Below, piece after piece: positions 55,964 to 64,000 of a DNA stretch of 64,000 nt. Both the position numbers and the translations under genes were made by a program. The notes below the pieces were generated by a model. The model did not search any database and had not been told where the DNA came from. It saw only the letters and a program-made list of their open reading frames with translations. This DNA is from Sutcliffiella deserti (GTDB lineage Bacteria > Bacillota > Bacilli > Bacillales > Bacillaceae_I). Within the stretch, counting starts at the first letter, position 1. Every line of letters starts with the position of its first letter. The DNA is taken from assembly GCF_020037475.1 (NCBI RefSeq), contig NZ_JAIQDB010000002.1, forward strand, positions 310,001 to 374,000, in the 5' to 3' direction.

Positions 55964-56316
55964 TGCCTGTTGTAGCGGATTTGGAACGTGTAACAAATCA
56001 TCTTTTGGCTTTACTGAATAGCGAGCTTCCTGCAGAGGAGAAGCGTGATACTTTCATTGAAGAGATTGATAAGGTTCTGCAAATCAGGGACTCTTTGCTG
56101 AGCAAGCTGTCTCCGCCTTTTTCCGAGGATGAGATGGAGCTTGGGAAAAAGGTGGCGGTTGCAAGCCAGGCTATTTCTGGTAAACTAGAGGCTTACCAAA
56201 GGAAGATGAAACAGGAATGGAGTCATATCCAGCAATCGAAGAAAACGGCGAAGGCTTATGGACAAGCTTATGCTGGTGTTTCGGTTGATGGAATGTATTA
56301 TGACAAAAGGAATTAG
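55963..56316 (+). CDS. fliT: FliT-like flagellar chaperone
   Basis: 117-aa helical protein in the fliT position. B. subtilis FliT is a chaperone for FliD. Heptad-type helices span about 1-100, with a basic stretch near 85-100 and a Tyr-rich end. Sequence conservation in this family is low, so the call rests on position, size and helicity. The start overlaps the fliS stop. Confidence 0.82.
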   Translation: MPVVADLERVTNHLLALLNSELPAEEKRDTFIEEIDKVLQIRDSLLSKLSPPFSEDEMELGKKVAVASQAISGKLEAYQRKMKQEWSHIQQSKKTAKAYGQAYAGVSVDGMYYDKRN

Positions 56317-56712
56317 GTGTTTAAGGTGTTGCAATTGAAGGAAGAAGAATTTATGGTACTAAAACAATATAATGGTCTGTTGGATTCTTTGGAGGAGGCT
56401 TTTGCTTATTTATGTGAGAATGCTGAGGTCCTTTCTGCCAAGGTGAACCAGCAGGTGAAACAGGACAGCTATAAGGCGATTACGAAGTTAGTTGAAACGC
56501 ATGTCCTTATGGTAGATTGGTTCAATGAGCAGGAAGCGGCACTCCGGTCGATTGCGGAGTTTGAGCGTTTTATCGATGAATTGGAGACTTTGGGACATTT
56601 TGAAAATCAGCATGTGTCTGATAAAGAAGTATTTGCTACGTATGTGATTCCTGCTTTTGAACAATGGAAAAAGAATATGCAAAAGCAACTAATCCCGTTG
56701 CTTGCTCATTAA
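56317..56712 (+). CDS. Hypothetical helical protein downstream of fliT
   Basis: 131 aa if GTG 56317 is used. Three starts each have a ribosome site: GTG 56317 (AAAAGG), TTG 56335 (AAGGTG) and ATG 56353 (GAAGGAAG), so the N terminus is uncertain. The product is wholly alpha-helical and acidic, without Cys or a membrane segment, and resembles the size class of flagellar chaperones. I do not recognise a family. It is the last gene of the fliD-fliS-fliT group and is followed by a terminator. Confidence 0.65.
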   Translation: MFKVLQLKEEEFMVLKQYNGLLDSLEEAFAYLCENAEVLSAKVNQQVKQDSYKAITKLVETHVLMVDWFNEQEAALRSIAEFERFIDELETLGHFENQHVSDKEVFATYVIPAFEQWKKNMQKQLIPLLAH

Positions 56713-56741
56713 CTCTCTGAAAATCCGGAGAGTTTTTTTTA
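56711..56741 (+). terminator. intrinsic terminator
   Basis: The stem AACTCTC/GAGAGTT and a T-run close the flagellar cluster. Confidence 0.88.
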
Positions 56742-56795
56742 TAAGCTCTTTTCATAAGGCTGTGTAAAAGTTGCGTGTTGATAATAGTGCTATTC

Positions 56796-56880
56796 CAGCG
56801 ATGATTGGAGCAAAAGGTGGAGACTCTAAAGAGGAATAGCGGTAGGCTGGAGACCCCAGAGGCGCAACTGAAGGCCACTG
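56796..56880 (-). repeat. Interspersed palindromic element, truncated copy F
   Basis: Only the left half of the element is present (GGAGCAAAAGGTGG... GCTGGAGACCCC). The right arm is missing. It adjoins full copy G, so this looks like a broken tandem duplicate. Confidence 0.7.
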
Positions 56881-56907
56881 AAAACATTTAGTTTTGGGTG
56901 GCTTCTA

Positions 56908-57040
56908 GCTGTGGATTGGAGCAAAAGGCGGAGACTCCAACGGGAGATAGCGGTAGACTGGAGACCCCGCAGGAGCAGCCGAGGAGGCTCCAGCACCGCC
57001 CCGTGGACGCGTAGCCTTTTGCGGAAATCAACAGCGGTGT
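56908..57040 (-). repeat. Interspersed palindromic element, copy G
   Basis: Full element in reverse orientation with perfect arms GCAAAAGGC (56921-56929) and GCCTTTTGC (57014-57022). Nearly identical to copy E. The 649-bp gap before hpf holds copies F and G and the hpf promoter. Confidence 0.88.
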
Positions 57041-57216
57041 TTATATCGCAATTACAGCAACCCTTGTACCAAGTTATATCAACTTACGCAAAAGCAACAA
57101 TTTATGCGAAAACAATTTTTTAAGAAAGTTCTTCGATAGTTGTGCATATACATGTTTCACTAACTGTGGAAAGCCTATCAGAATAGGGGTTCACAAATAT
57201 TTAACATTTGATTTAC

Positions 57217-57242
57217 GTTTAGGCAGGAAAAGTGTAGGGTAT
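57217..57242 (+). promoter_or_regulatory. sigma-B promoter of hpf
   Basis: GTTTAG (57217-57222), a 14-bp spacer and GGGTAT (57237-57242) match the general-stress sigma-B consensus GTTTAA-N12-15-GGGTAT. B. subtilis hpf (yvyD) is known to be sigma-B controlled. Confidence 0.82.
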
Positions 57243-57361
57243 TGTAGAAATATGTTTACATAGCTTTAATATAAGCTTAACCTTCCTAAAATCAGGAGGG
57301 GAATGTAGACAATTGTTTGAATGGTAACATTTCAAACAGTAACAAAAGGAGGAGTTCGTTT

Positions 57362-57916
57362 ATGAAGTACAACGTACGCGGTGAAAACATTGAGGTAACT
57401 CCAGCAATCCGAGATTACGTCGAAAGTAAGATCGGTAAGATTGAACGCTATTTTGACTCCACTGATAATGCAGAGAGCAAAGTGAACTTGAAAGTCTACA
57501 ACAACCAACAAAAAATTGAAGTGACGATTCCGATGACAGGCCTGGTTTTACGTGCAGAGGAAACGCACGATGACCTATATGCAGCAATTGATCTTGTCGT
57601 AGATAAATTGGAACGTCAAATTAGAAAACATAAAACAAAAGTGAACCGAAAACTACGAGATACCGGCTCACCAAAATACTTATTTAACGAAGTGATTGAT
57701 AATGACCCGCCAATGCATATGGACGAGGATGAGGATGCAGAGGACTTGGTACGAACAAAGCGCTATAACCTAAAGCCGATGGACAGTGAAGAAGCGATTC
57801 TTCAGATGAACCTTTTAGGTCATAACTTCTTTGTTTTCCTAAATGCAGCGACAAGTGAAACGAATGTAGTGTATAAGCGTAACGATGGAAAATACGGTTT
57901 AATTGAATCTTATTGA
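57362..57916 (+). CDS. hpf: Long-form ribosome hibernation promoting factor HPF
   Basis: 184-aa protein that pairs 70S ribosomes into inactive 100S dimers in stationary phase or stress. ATG 57362 follows GGAGGAG, and the 15 codons open upstream are not translated. The N-terminal domain (about 1-98) has MKYNVRGENIEVTPAIRDYVE and the KVNRKLRD basic helix. An acidic linker follows (DEDEDAEDLV), then the C-terminal dimerisation domain (about 128-184; RYNLKPMDSEEAILQMNLLGHNFFVF). A sigma-B promoter and a strong terminator flank it. Confidence 0.96.
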   Translation: MKYNVRGENIEVTPAIRDYVESKIGKIERYFDSTDNAESKVNLKVYNNQQKIEVTIPMTGLVLRAEETHDDLYAAIDLVVDKLERQIRKHKTKVNRKLRDTGSPKYLFNEVIDNDPPMHMDEDEDAEDLVRTKRYNLKPMDSEEAILQMNLLGHNFFVFLNAATSETNVVYKRNDGKYGLIESY

Positions 57917-57922
57917 TCGGTA

Positions 57923-57953
57923 AGGGGACCTGATGCTGGGTCCTCTTTTTGTT
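57923..57953 (+). terminator. intrinsic terminator
   Basis: An 8-bp stem AGGGGACC/GGTCCTCT with one wobble and a T-run follows hpf. Confidence 0.85.
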
Positions 57954-58116
57954 GCTTGCGCTTTTAATTGACCACGAAACAGTCCTGGGTCCATTTCTCC
58001 TTAAAAAAATCCTCCTGCCCCATATACCGCTATATGTTGTACCTTCCCCCAATAAGTGTTAAAATTTATATATTATTATGGGATATTAGACTATAGGTAC
58101 AGAGGAGCGTTTATCT

Positions 58117-60627
58117 ATGCTTGGTTTGTTAAATAAAGTGTTTGATATGAATAAGCGTCAATTAAAGCGTTTGGATAAAATGGCGGATCAAATAGACTCC
58201 CTTAGTGGGGATGTTGCGAAGCTGACGGATGAGCAGTTGCGCGCGAAAACATCAGAGTTTCAAGCCCGTTATCAGAATGGTGAAAGCTTGGACGATATGT
58301 TGATGGAAGCATTTGCTGTGGTTCGTGAAGCGGCTAAGCGTGTGTTAGGACTTTATCCTTATAAAGTTCAGTTAATGGGGGGTATTTCCTTACATGAAGG
58401 GAATATTTCTGAGATGAAAACGGGGGAAGGTAAAACCTTGACCTCCACGCTTCCTGTCTATCTTAATGCCATTACAGGCAAAGGCGTTCACGTTGTTACG
58501 GTCAATGAATACCTGGCAAGCCGTGATGCAACGGAAATGGGCGAGCTTTATGAGTTTCTTGGACTAACGGTTGGATTGAACTTGAATGGTCTTTCTCGTG
58601 AAGAGAAAATCGAAGCATATAAAGCGGACATTACATATGGTACTAATAATGAATTCGGCTTTGATTATCTGCGTGACAACATGGTGCTATACAAAGAGCA
58701 AATGACACAGCGACCGCTATATTTTGCAGTAATAGATGAAGTGGATTCGATTTTAATAGATGAGGCGCGTACACCGCTTATCATTTCTGGTAGTGCTCAG
58801 AAGTCAGCGGCCTTGTACATTCAGGCGAATGCCTTTGCTCGTACACTGATTCGAGATACCGATTATACGTATGATGTGAAAACTAAAGGTGTGCAATTAA
58901 CAGAGGACGGAATCACAAAGTCTGAGAAGGCTTTTGGCATTGAGAACCTTTTTGATATCTCTCATGTAGCCTTAAACCATCACATTAACCAGGCGTTAAA
59001 AGCGCATGTGACGATGCAGCATGATGTGGACTATGTGGTTCAGGATGGCGAAGTGGTAATTGTTGACCAATTCACAGGACGTCTGATGAAAGGACGCCGC
59101 TACTCCGACGGTCTACACCAAGCAATTGAAGCAAAAGAAGGCTTGGATATTCAAAACGAAAGCATGACCCTTGCAACGATTACGTTCCAGAACTATTTCC
59201 GTATGTATGAAAAGCTATCCGGGATGACGGGTACGGCGAAAACGGAGGAAGAGGAATTCCGTAACATCTATAATATGAATGTTATTGCGATTCCAACCAA
59301 TAGAGAAATCGTTCGTGATGATCGTGCAGATCTTATTTATAAAAGCATTGAAGGCAAGTTTAATGCGGTAGCAGACGACATTGCAGAGCGAAACAAAAAT
59401 GGACAGCCAGTACTTGTTGGTACGGTTGCCATTGAAACATCAGAAGTTATTTCACGACTGCTTACCAAACGAGGCATTAAACATAATGTCTTGAATGCGA
59501 AAAACCATGGTCGTGAAGCACAAATCATTCTTGATGCAGGTCAAAAGGGTGCCGTAACGATTGCGACTAACATGGCTGGTCGTGGTACAGATATCAAGCT
59601 TGGTGAAGGTGTGATCGAGGCTGGCGGACTTGCTGTTATCGGTACAGAACGTCATGAATCGCGCCGTATCGATAACCAGCTTCGTGGACGTTCCGGTCGT
59701 CAAGGAGACCCAGGGGTAACTCAATTTTATCTTAGTATGGAAGATGAACTGATGCGCCGTTTTGGCTCAGACAACATGAAAACAATGATGGAGCGTCTTG
59801 GAATGGATGATACGCAGCCAATCCAGAGCAAAATGGTCTCCCGTGCTGTAGAATCTGCACAGAAACGTGTGGAGGGTAATAACTTTGATGCACGTAAACA
59901 GCTTCTGCAATATGATGATGTGCTTCGCCAACAACGTGAAGTTATTTATACTCAGCGTTTTGAAGTACTGGACTCAGAAAATCTGCGTGAAGTGGTAGAA
60001 AGAATGCTAACCTCTTCTGTTGAGCGTACCGTCGGACTTTACACGCCAAAAGAGGATCTTCCAGAGGAATGGAATCTTCAAGGAATCTTGGACCACGTTG
60101 AAGCGAACCTGCTTGACGAAGGTGCTATCACGTTGAATGATTTACGTGGAAAAGAGCCGGAAGAAATGTCTGAGGTTATTTTAGAAAAGGTCAAAGCGCG
60201 TTATGATGAAAAAGAACAAGAGCTTTCAACCGAACAGATGCGAGAATTTGAAAAAGTTGTGGTACTACGGGCAGTGGATAGCAAGTGGATGGATCACATT
60301 GATGCAATGGATCAGTTGCGTCAAGGAATTCATTTACGTGCATACGGTCAAATTGATCCGCTTCGTGAATACCAGTTTGAAGGGTTTGCAATGTTTGAGA
60401 CAATGATTGGTGCCATTGAAGATGACGTGGCGAAATATGTGATGAAAGCGCAAATCCGCAGTAACCTGCAGCGTGAAGAAGTGGCAAAAGGTCAAGCGGT
60501 TGTACCAAAAGAAAGCGGCGGCGAGCCACCAAAGAAAAAACCGGTCAAAAAGGTAATGGAAATCGGTCGTAACGATGCATGCATTTGCGGCAGCGGAAAA
60601 AAATATAAAAATTGCTGCGGTAAGTAA
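58117..60627 (+). CDS. secA: Preprotein translocase ATPase SecA
   Basis: Motor ATPase that drives secretory proteins through SecYEG, including the signal-peptide proteins of this window. The 836 aa are normal for Firmicute SecA1. Walker A lies in EMKTGEGKT (near 102-110), Walker B in [15 protein letters not shown] (near 207), and the second nucleotide domain has [10 protein letters not shown] and [18 protein letters not shown]. The C-terminal zinc tail [13 protein letters not shown] is intact. GAGGAG precedes the ATG. prfB follows as in B. subtilis. Confidence 0.98.
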   Translation: MLGLLNKVFDMNKRQLKRLDKMADQIDSLSGDVAKLTDEQLRAKTSEFQARYQNGESLDDMLMEAFAVVREAAKRVLGLYPYKVQLMGGISLHEGNISEMKTGEGKTLTSTLPVYLNAITGKGVHVVTVNEYLASRDATEMGELYEFLGLTVGLNLNGLSREEKIEAYKADITYGTNNEFGFDYLRDNMVLYKEQMTQRPLYFAVIDEVDSILIDEARTPLIISGSAQKSAALYIQANAFARTLIRDTDYTYDVKTKGVQLTEDGITKSEKAFGIENLFDISHVALNHHINQALKAHVTMQHDVDYVVQDGEVVIVDQFTGRLMKGRRYSDGLHQAIEAKEGLDIQNESMTLATITFQNYFRMYEKLSGMTGTAKTEEEEFRNIYNMNVIAIPTNREIVRDDRADLIYKSIEGKFNAVADDIAERNKNGQPVLVGTVAIETSEVISRLLTKRGIKHNVLNAKNHGREAQIILDAGQKGAVTIATNMAGRGTDIKLGEGVIEAGGLAVIGTERHESRRIDNQLRGRSGRQGDPGVTQFYLSMEDELMRRFGSDNMKTMMERLGMDDTQPIQSKMVSRAVESAQKRVEGNNFDARKQLLQYDDVLRQQREVIYTQRFEVLDSENLREVVERMLTSSVERTVGLYTPKEDLPEEWNLQGILDHVEANLLDEGAITLNDLRGKEPEEMSEVILEKVKARYDEKEQELSTEQMREFEKVVVLRAVDSKWMDHIDAMDQLRQGIHLRAYGQIDPLREYQFEGFAMFETMIGAIEDDVAKYVMKAQIRSNLQREEVAKGQAVVPKESGGEPPKKKPVKKVMEIGRNDACICGSGKKYKNCCGK

Positions 60628-60643
60628 GTGACCGCATCTTTCC

Positions 60644-60677
60644 AAAAAGTGGAGCTAGTGTTGGCTCTGCTTTTTTG
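60644..60677 (+). terminator. intrinsic terminator
   Basis: A 12-pair stem with G-U wobbles (60644-60655 with 60664-60675) and a T-run follows secA. Confidence 0.82.
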
Positions 60678-60777
60678 GCGGAATTAGCAATTAAGGTACG
60701 CCTGCTTTTTAATTTTCATAAAGTAAGATAGAATAAACTATTATGGTTTTAAAAAAATTATGAGGTGAATGAGTGTT

Positions 60778-61876
60778 ATGGAATTAGTAGAAATTCGACA
60801 CGAGTTAGAAAAAATGGCTAAGCGATTAGTTGAGTTTAGGGGGTCTCTTTGACTTAGAGGCCAAAGAAAGACGCATTGCTGAACTAGATAACGAAATGGC
60901 TAATCCTGAATTCTGGAATAACCAGAATGCTGCGCAGGTAGTAATTAATGAAGCGAACGCATTAAAAGAGCCTGTAGGACAGTTTCATGAATTAGATGAG
61001 AACTACGAAAACCTTCAGCTTACCTACGACCTGTTAAAAGAAGAGGCCGACGCAGATCTTCAGAAGGAACTTGCAGGTGAAGTGAAAAGTGTTACGGAGG
61101 ATTTTAATAAATTTGAACTTCAGCTTTTACTTAGTGGGGAGCATGATAAAAATAATGCAATTCTTGAGTTGCATCCTGGTGCTGGTGGTACGGAATCACA
61201 GGACTGGGGTTCCTTGCTACTAAGAATGTATACTCGTTGGGCAGAGCGTAAAGGATTTAAGGTGGAAACACTTGATTACCTTCCTGGAGACGAGGCAGGA
61301 ATCAAGAGTGTGACACTGCTTATCAAAGGACATAATGCATATGGCTATTTAAAAGCAGAAAAAGGCGTGCATCGTCTTGTTCGTATCTCGCCATTTGACT
61401 CTTCTGGACGCCGTCACACTTCTTTTGTTTCGTGTGAGGTTATGCCGGAATTAAATGATGAAATCGAAATTGATATTCGTACTGAAGACTTGAAAGTGGA
61501 TACGTATCGTGCAAGTGGAGCGGGTGGTCAGCATATCAATACGACGGACTCTGCAATTCGTATCACCCATCTTCCAACCAATGTGGTTGTGACGTGTCAA
61601 ACTGAGCGGTCGCAAATCAAGAACCGTGATCATGCAATGAAGATGCTGAAAGCCAAGCTCTATCAAAGAAGGCTAGATGAGCAGCAAGCTGAACTGGACG
61701 AAATTCGTGGAGAGCAGAAGGAAATCGGTTGGGGCAGCCAAATTCGCTCTTATGTTTTCCATCCTTATTCCATGGTAAAGGATCACCGTACCAATGCGGA
61801 AATTGGAAACACACAGGCAGTGATGGATGGAGACTTGGATCCGTTTATTGACGCGTATTTACGTTCAAAAATATAA
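60778..61876 (+). CDS. prfB: Peptide chain release factor 2 with programmed +1 frameshift
   Basis: RF2 ends translation at UGA and UAA. The gene starts at ATG 60778 (GAGGTGA upstream). After 24 codons it meets CUU-UGA (60847-60852), preceded by an internal AGGGGG, the classic self-regulating frameshift site. The ribosome skips U60850 and continues from GAC 60851. The joined product (60778-60849 plus 60851-61876) has 365 aa. The codon-recognition motif SPF (in RISPFDSSG) and the GGQ motif (GAGGQHIN) are intact. A gene call that starts at about 60830 would miss the N terminus. Confidence 0.97.
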
Positions 61877-61886
61877 TAGGTATTTG

Positions 61887-61917
61887 AACCTCTGACCACT
61901 GGGTTGGGGGTTTTTTT
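61887..61917 (+). terminator. intrinsic terminator
   Basis: AACCTC pairs with the GGGGGTT segment and is followed by seven T after prfB. The stem is short and partly wobble-paired. Confidence 0.6.
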
Positions 61918-62119
61918 GCATGGGAAGGAATAAATTCTAAGCAGACGAGCTCAGCCGCTCATAGAAATACTCCAATCAACAAACACTAATCCCAACTAAC
62001 AAGCTATTTTAACGCTTTAACACGTTATACCAATACCATTTACACCCTTACATGCGCGTGCTATACTCTTGCTCGTTGTGTGAAAAATTTTATAAGGTAA
62101 TTTTTTTGGAGGTTTATTG

Positions 62120-62989
62120 ATGAAACATAGAAATAGAAATGGTTATCAAGCCAATCCCGTATTACAACGGGTAAAGGAATATACATATGTATTATTAGGT
62201 TCAGCTATTGTTGCCCTTGCATTTAATCTGTTTTTACTGCCAAACCGCGTGGCATCCGGTGGGGTTAGCGGGATAAGTACTATCTTGGACGCTTTATTAG
62301 GCTGGGAGCCGGGAATTGTTCAGCTGTGCTTTAACATCCCGCTATTCTTATTGGGAGTGTTTTTGCTAGGAAAGCAGTTTGGTTTTAAAACTTTGGTTGG
62401 AACAATCACTTTGCCTTTAATCGTACTGTGGACAAGTGAATTAGCACCGGCAACTGAGGACCCTCTGCTTGGAAGCTTGTTTGGTGGAATCGGAGTAGGT
62501 CTTGGCCTTGGACTGGTGTTCCGGGGTCGGGCATCAACGGGCGGGACAGACCTTGCTGCACAGATTATCCATAAATATACGGGACTTACGCTTGGAACAT
62601 GTGTGGCATTAATTGATGGATTAATTGTCCTATCTGCAGCCATCGTATTTGATTTGGAACTTGGAATGTATGCTCTAATCGGTCTTTTCGTTACAAGTAA
62701 AACAATTGACTTTGTACAAGTCGGTTTTGGCTATTCGAAAATGGTGATTATCATAACGAAGAAGGAAGAAGAAGTAAGACAAGCAATTTTAACAAAAGTG
62801 GACCGCGGAGTAACCAAACTCGCTGCTCATGGTGGGTATACTCAGGATGAGCAACCTGTTCTGATGTGTGTGGTGGATCAAACTGAATTCACAAAATTGA
62901 AACAAGTGGTGCGGAGCATTGATCCTTCTGCATTTGTTGTAGTAATGAACTCTTCGGAAGTACTCGGTGAGGGTTTTAAAAGAGAGTAG
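62120..62989 (+). CDS. yvjA: YitT/YvjA family membrane protein
   Basis: 289-aa protein of the YitT family (five to six membrane helices at about 18-180, then a cytosolic DUF2179 domain at about 200-289). Motifs: NRVASGGVSGISTIL in the first loop, RGRASTGGTDLAAQIIHKYTGL, and KMVIIITKKEEEVRQAI at the start of the soluble domain. Function is unknown; transport is suspected. ATG 62120 lies seven bases after GGAGG. The place between prfB and cccB matches B. subtilis yvjA. Confidence 0.9.
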   Translation: MKHRNRNGYQANPVLQRVKEYTYVLLGSAIVALAFNLFLLPNRVASGGVSGISTILDALLGWEPGIVQLCFNIPLFLLGVFLLGKQFGFKTLVGTITLPLIVLWTSELAPATEDPLLGSLFGGIGVGLGLGLVFRGRASTGGTDLAAQIIHKYTGLTLGTCVALIDGLIVLSAAIVFDLELGMYALIGLFVTSKTIDFVQVGFGYSKMVIIITKKEEEVRQAILTKVDRGVTKLAAHGGYTQDEQPVLMCVVDQTEFTKLKQVVRSIDPSAFVVVMNSSEVLGEGFKRE

Positions 62990-63050
62990 ATAGGATATAA
63001 TAAGAGCAAGTTGGTACAATTTACATTGATAAATTTAGGGGGTAATCCTA

Positions 63051-63392
63051 ATGAAGAAAGCCTTAATGGCATTTGTGTTTGGAACATCAATATTTGCATT
63101 AGCAGCCTGTGGCGGTGGAGAAGAAAATAACACTGCAACTGGAACACAAGAAGAAAGTGAAGCAGGAGCAGTGGATACGGGTGCAGCAGAAGGTATCTAT
63201 AAGCAAAGCTGTGCAAGCTGTCATGGCGGCAACCTTGAGGGTGGATTTGGTCCAAACCTTGAGCAGGTAGGAAATAAATACAATAAAGATGAAATTGAAA
63301 ACATCATTGTTAATGGACAAGGGCAGATGCCAGGAGTTCTTAAAGGCGATGACGCTACAACAGTTGCTGTCTGGTTGGCAGATCACAAATAG
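63051..63392 (+). CDS. cccB: Cytochrome c551 lipoprotein CccB
   Basis: 113-aa membrane-anchored c-type cytochrome of the respiratory chain. The lipobox ALAAC gives a diacylglyceryl-Cys at residue 20. A Glu/Thr/Gly-rich linker follows, then the haem motif CASCH (near 56-60) and the axial Met in GQMPG (near 93-97). AGGGGG precedes the ATG. The order cccB-ftsE is that of B. subtilis. Confidence 0.96.
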   Translation: MKKALMAFVFGTSIFALAACGGGEENNTATGTQEESEAGAVDTGAAEGIYKQSCASCHGGNLEGGFGPNLEQVGNKYNKDEIENIIVNGQGQMPGVLKGDDATTVAVWLADHK

Positions 63393-63422
63393 ATAATAGG
63401 TTGATGAAGAGATAGATGGACG

Positions 63423-63471
63423 AAAAGGTTCCGTGAAGCTGTTTACACAGCTTTCACGGAACCTTTTTTAT
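63423..63471 (+). terminator. strong intrinsic terminator
   Basis: A stem of about 20 bp (63423-63442 with 63447-63466) and a T-run follow cccB. Confidence 0.95.
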
Positions 63472-63868
63472 ATTGTTACCTTACCTCTACTATAAAGCGT
63501 AGACTAAAATCCACGTAATCAAACAGTAATAAACCATTCCATGACATCAAAATAACTATATAGTATTCTAGGAATGTGAAAGGATTCCTGCCGGGGTCTG
63601 GCCCTATATTTTTCGACAATAGGTAAGTTATTCCTCTTTTCCCACTTATGTCTCTAATTTGAAAAGAAACTGTAATAATTAAAACTCTAATTTTGTCGAA
63701 ATTGATGGTATAATGAAAAAGTGAAATTGTGTGGAGATTTTAAATAAATTAATTTTTTGCTGGCTACGTGGTTTTCATCTAAATAAATATATACTATCCA
63801 CTTAGCAATCGTATTTATCTAAAGTCTAGCAAGTCATGATTCACATATCCTAACCAACAGGTGATTAA
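63472..63868 (+). promoter_or_regulatory. Upstream region of ftsE with an extended -10 promoter
   Basis: About 400 bp of AT-rich sequence without a gene. TGGTATAAT (63706-63714) is an extended -10 element about 155 bp before the ftsE start. No good -35 and no other structure were seen. Confidence 0.5.
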
Positions 63869-64000
63869 ATGATTGAAATGCAAGACGTTTACAAAAAGTA
63901 TCCGAACGGTGTTCAAGCCGTTGACGGAATTAATATAAACATCAAGTCAGGTGAATTCGTTTATGTAGTTGGGCCTAGTGGTGCAGGGAAATCTACTTTT
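63869..64000 (+). CDS. ftsE: Cell-division ABC transporter ATPase FtsE (5' part)
   Basis: The first 44 codons of an ABC ATPase run off the window. The sequence MIEMQDVYKKYPNGVQAVDGI and the Walker A GPSGAGKST, together with the place after cccB, identify FtsE, which with FtsX activates wall endopeptidases such as CwlO. A weak CAGGTG site precedes the ATG. ftsX is expected next. Confidence 0.93.
   Translation, partial: MIEMQDVYKKYPNGVQAVDGININIKSGEFVYVVGPSGAGKSTF

Overview
The window is a chromosomal segment of a low-GC Gram-positive bacterium of the Bacillaceae. It is flagellated, has competence genes, and follows the Bacillus subtilis order degS-degU-degV-comFA-comFC-yvyF-flgM-flgN-flgK-flgL-yviE-fliW-csrA-hag-flaG-fliD-fliS-fliT-hpf-secA-prfB-yvjA-cccB-ftsE. 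Typical Bacillus Shine-Dalgarno sites, sigma-D and sigma-B promoter motifs, and an RF2 gene with the programmed frameshift agree with this. I see no tRNA, rRNA, CRISPR array, transposase or phage gene.

Layout. (1) 1-5.4 kb: envelope genes, namely a YwqE-type tyrosine phosphatase, an LCP ligase, an SGNH-type hydrolase, a small membrane protein and a polytopic GT-C-like protein. (2) 5.6-17.5 kb: four exported enzymes with four different catalytic folds (SLT transglycosylase, NlpC/P60, Vpr-like subtilase, amidase_3), each carrying about three cell-wall-binding-2 (CWB2) modules, then a lipoprotein. (3) 18.2-35.7 kb: a Wzx/Wzy-type surface polysaccharide locus (two flippases, four glycosyltransferases, a CapK-like adenylate-forming enzyme, a polymerase, TagO, a nucleotide-sugar epimerase, GtaB, an LCP ligase) containing an unrecognised two-gene membrane/TPR unit. 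(4) 35.7-38.7 kb: SpoIID/LytB-like and SH3 wall proteins and YvyE on the minus strand. (5) 39.4-46.3 kb: degSU, degV and late competence genes, with a NERD-domain gene translationally coupled to comFA and no comFB. (6) 46.3-56.7 kb: the late flagellar cluster with its CsrA-FliW-Hag control circuit. (7) 57.3-64.0 kb: hpf, secA, prfB, yvjA, cccB and the 5' end of ftsE.

The most notable find is a group I intron of about 357 nt in the last codons of the flagellin gene hag (about 52761-53117). Its core helices (P1-P4, P6, P7 with extra P7.1/P7.2 hairpins, P8, P9) and two GNRA tetraloops can be drawn by eye. It encodes no endonuclease. The loop of its P1 helix encodes the last eight flagellin residues plus stop codons, so unspliced mRNA would still make a complete flagellin, and the downstream exon encodes a second version of the same C-terminus. 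This looks like an intron whose splicing is neutral for the host, or a switch between two flagellin tails.

The non-coding part also holds a family of about 130-bp interspersed palindromic elements (six full copies, one half copy, one possible remnant). Their terminal arms differ in sequence but keep pairing. Two unrelated phased repeat arrays (21-22 bp and about 41 bp periods) lie at 18.0 kb and 42.5-43.0 kb. Biologically, regions 1-4 can be read as one surface programme: polymer synthesis (TagO, GTs, Wzx, Wzy), attachment to peptidoglycan (LCP), and wall enzymes that may dock on anionic polymer through CWB2 modules.
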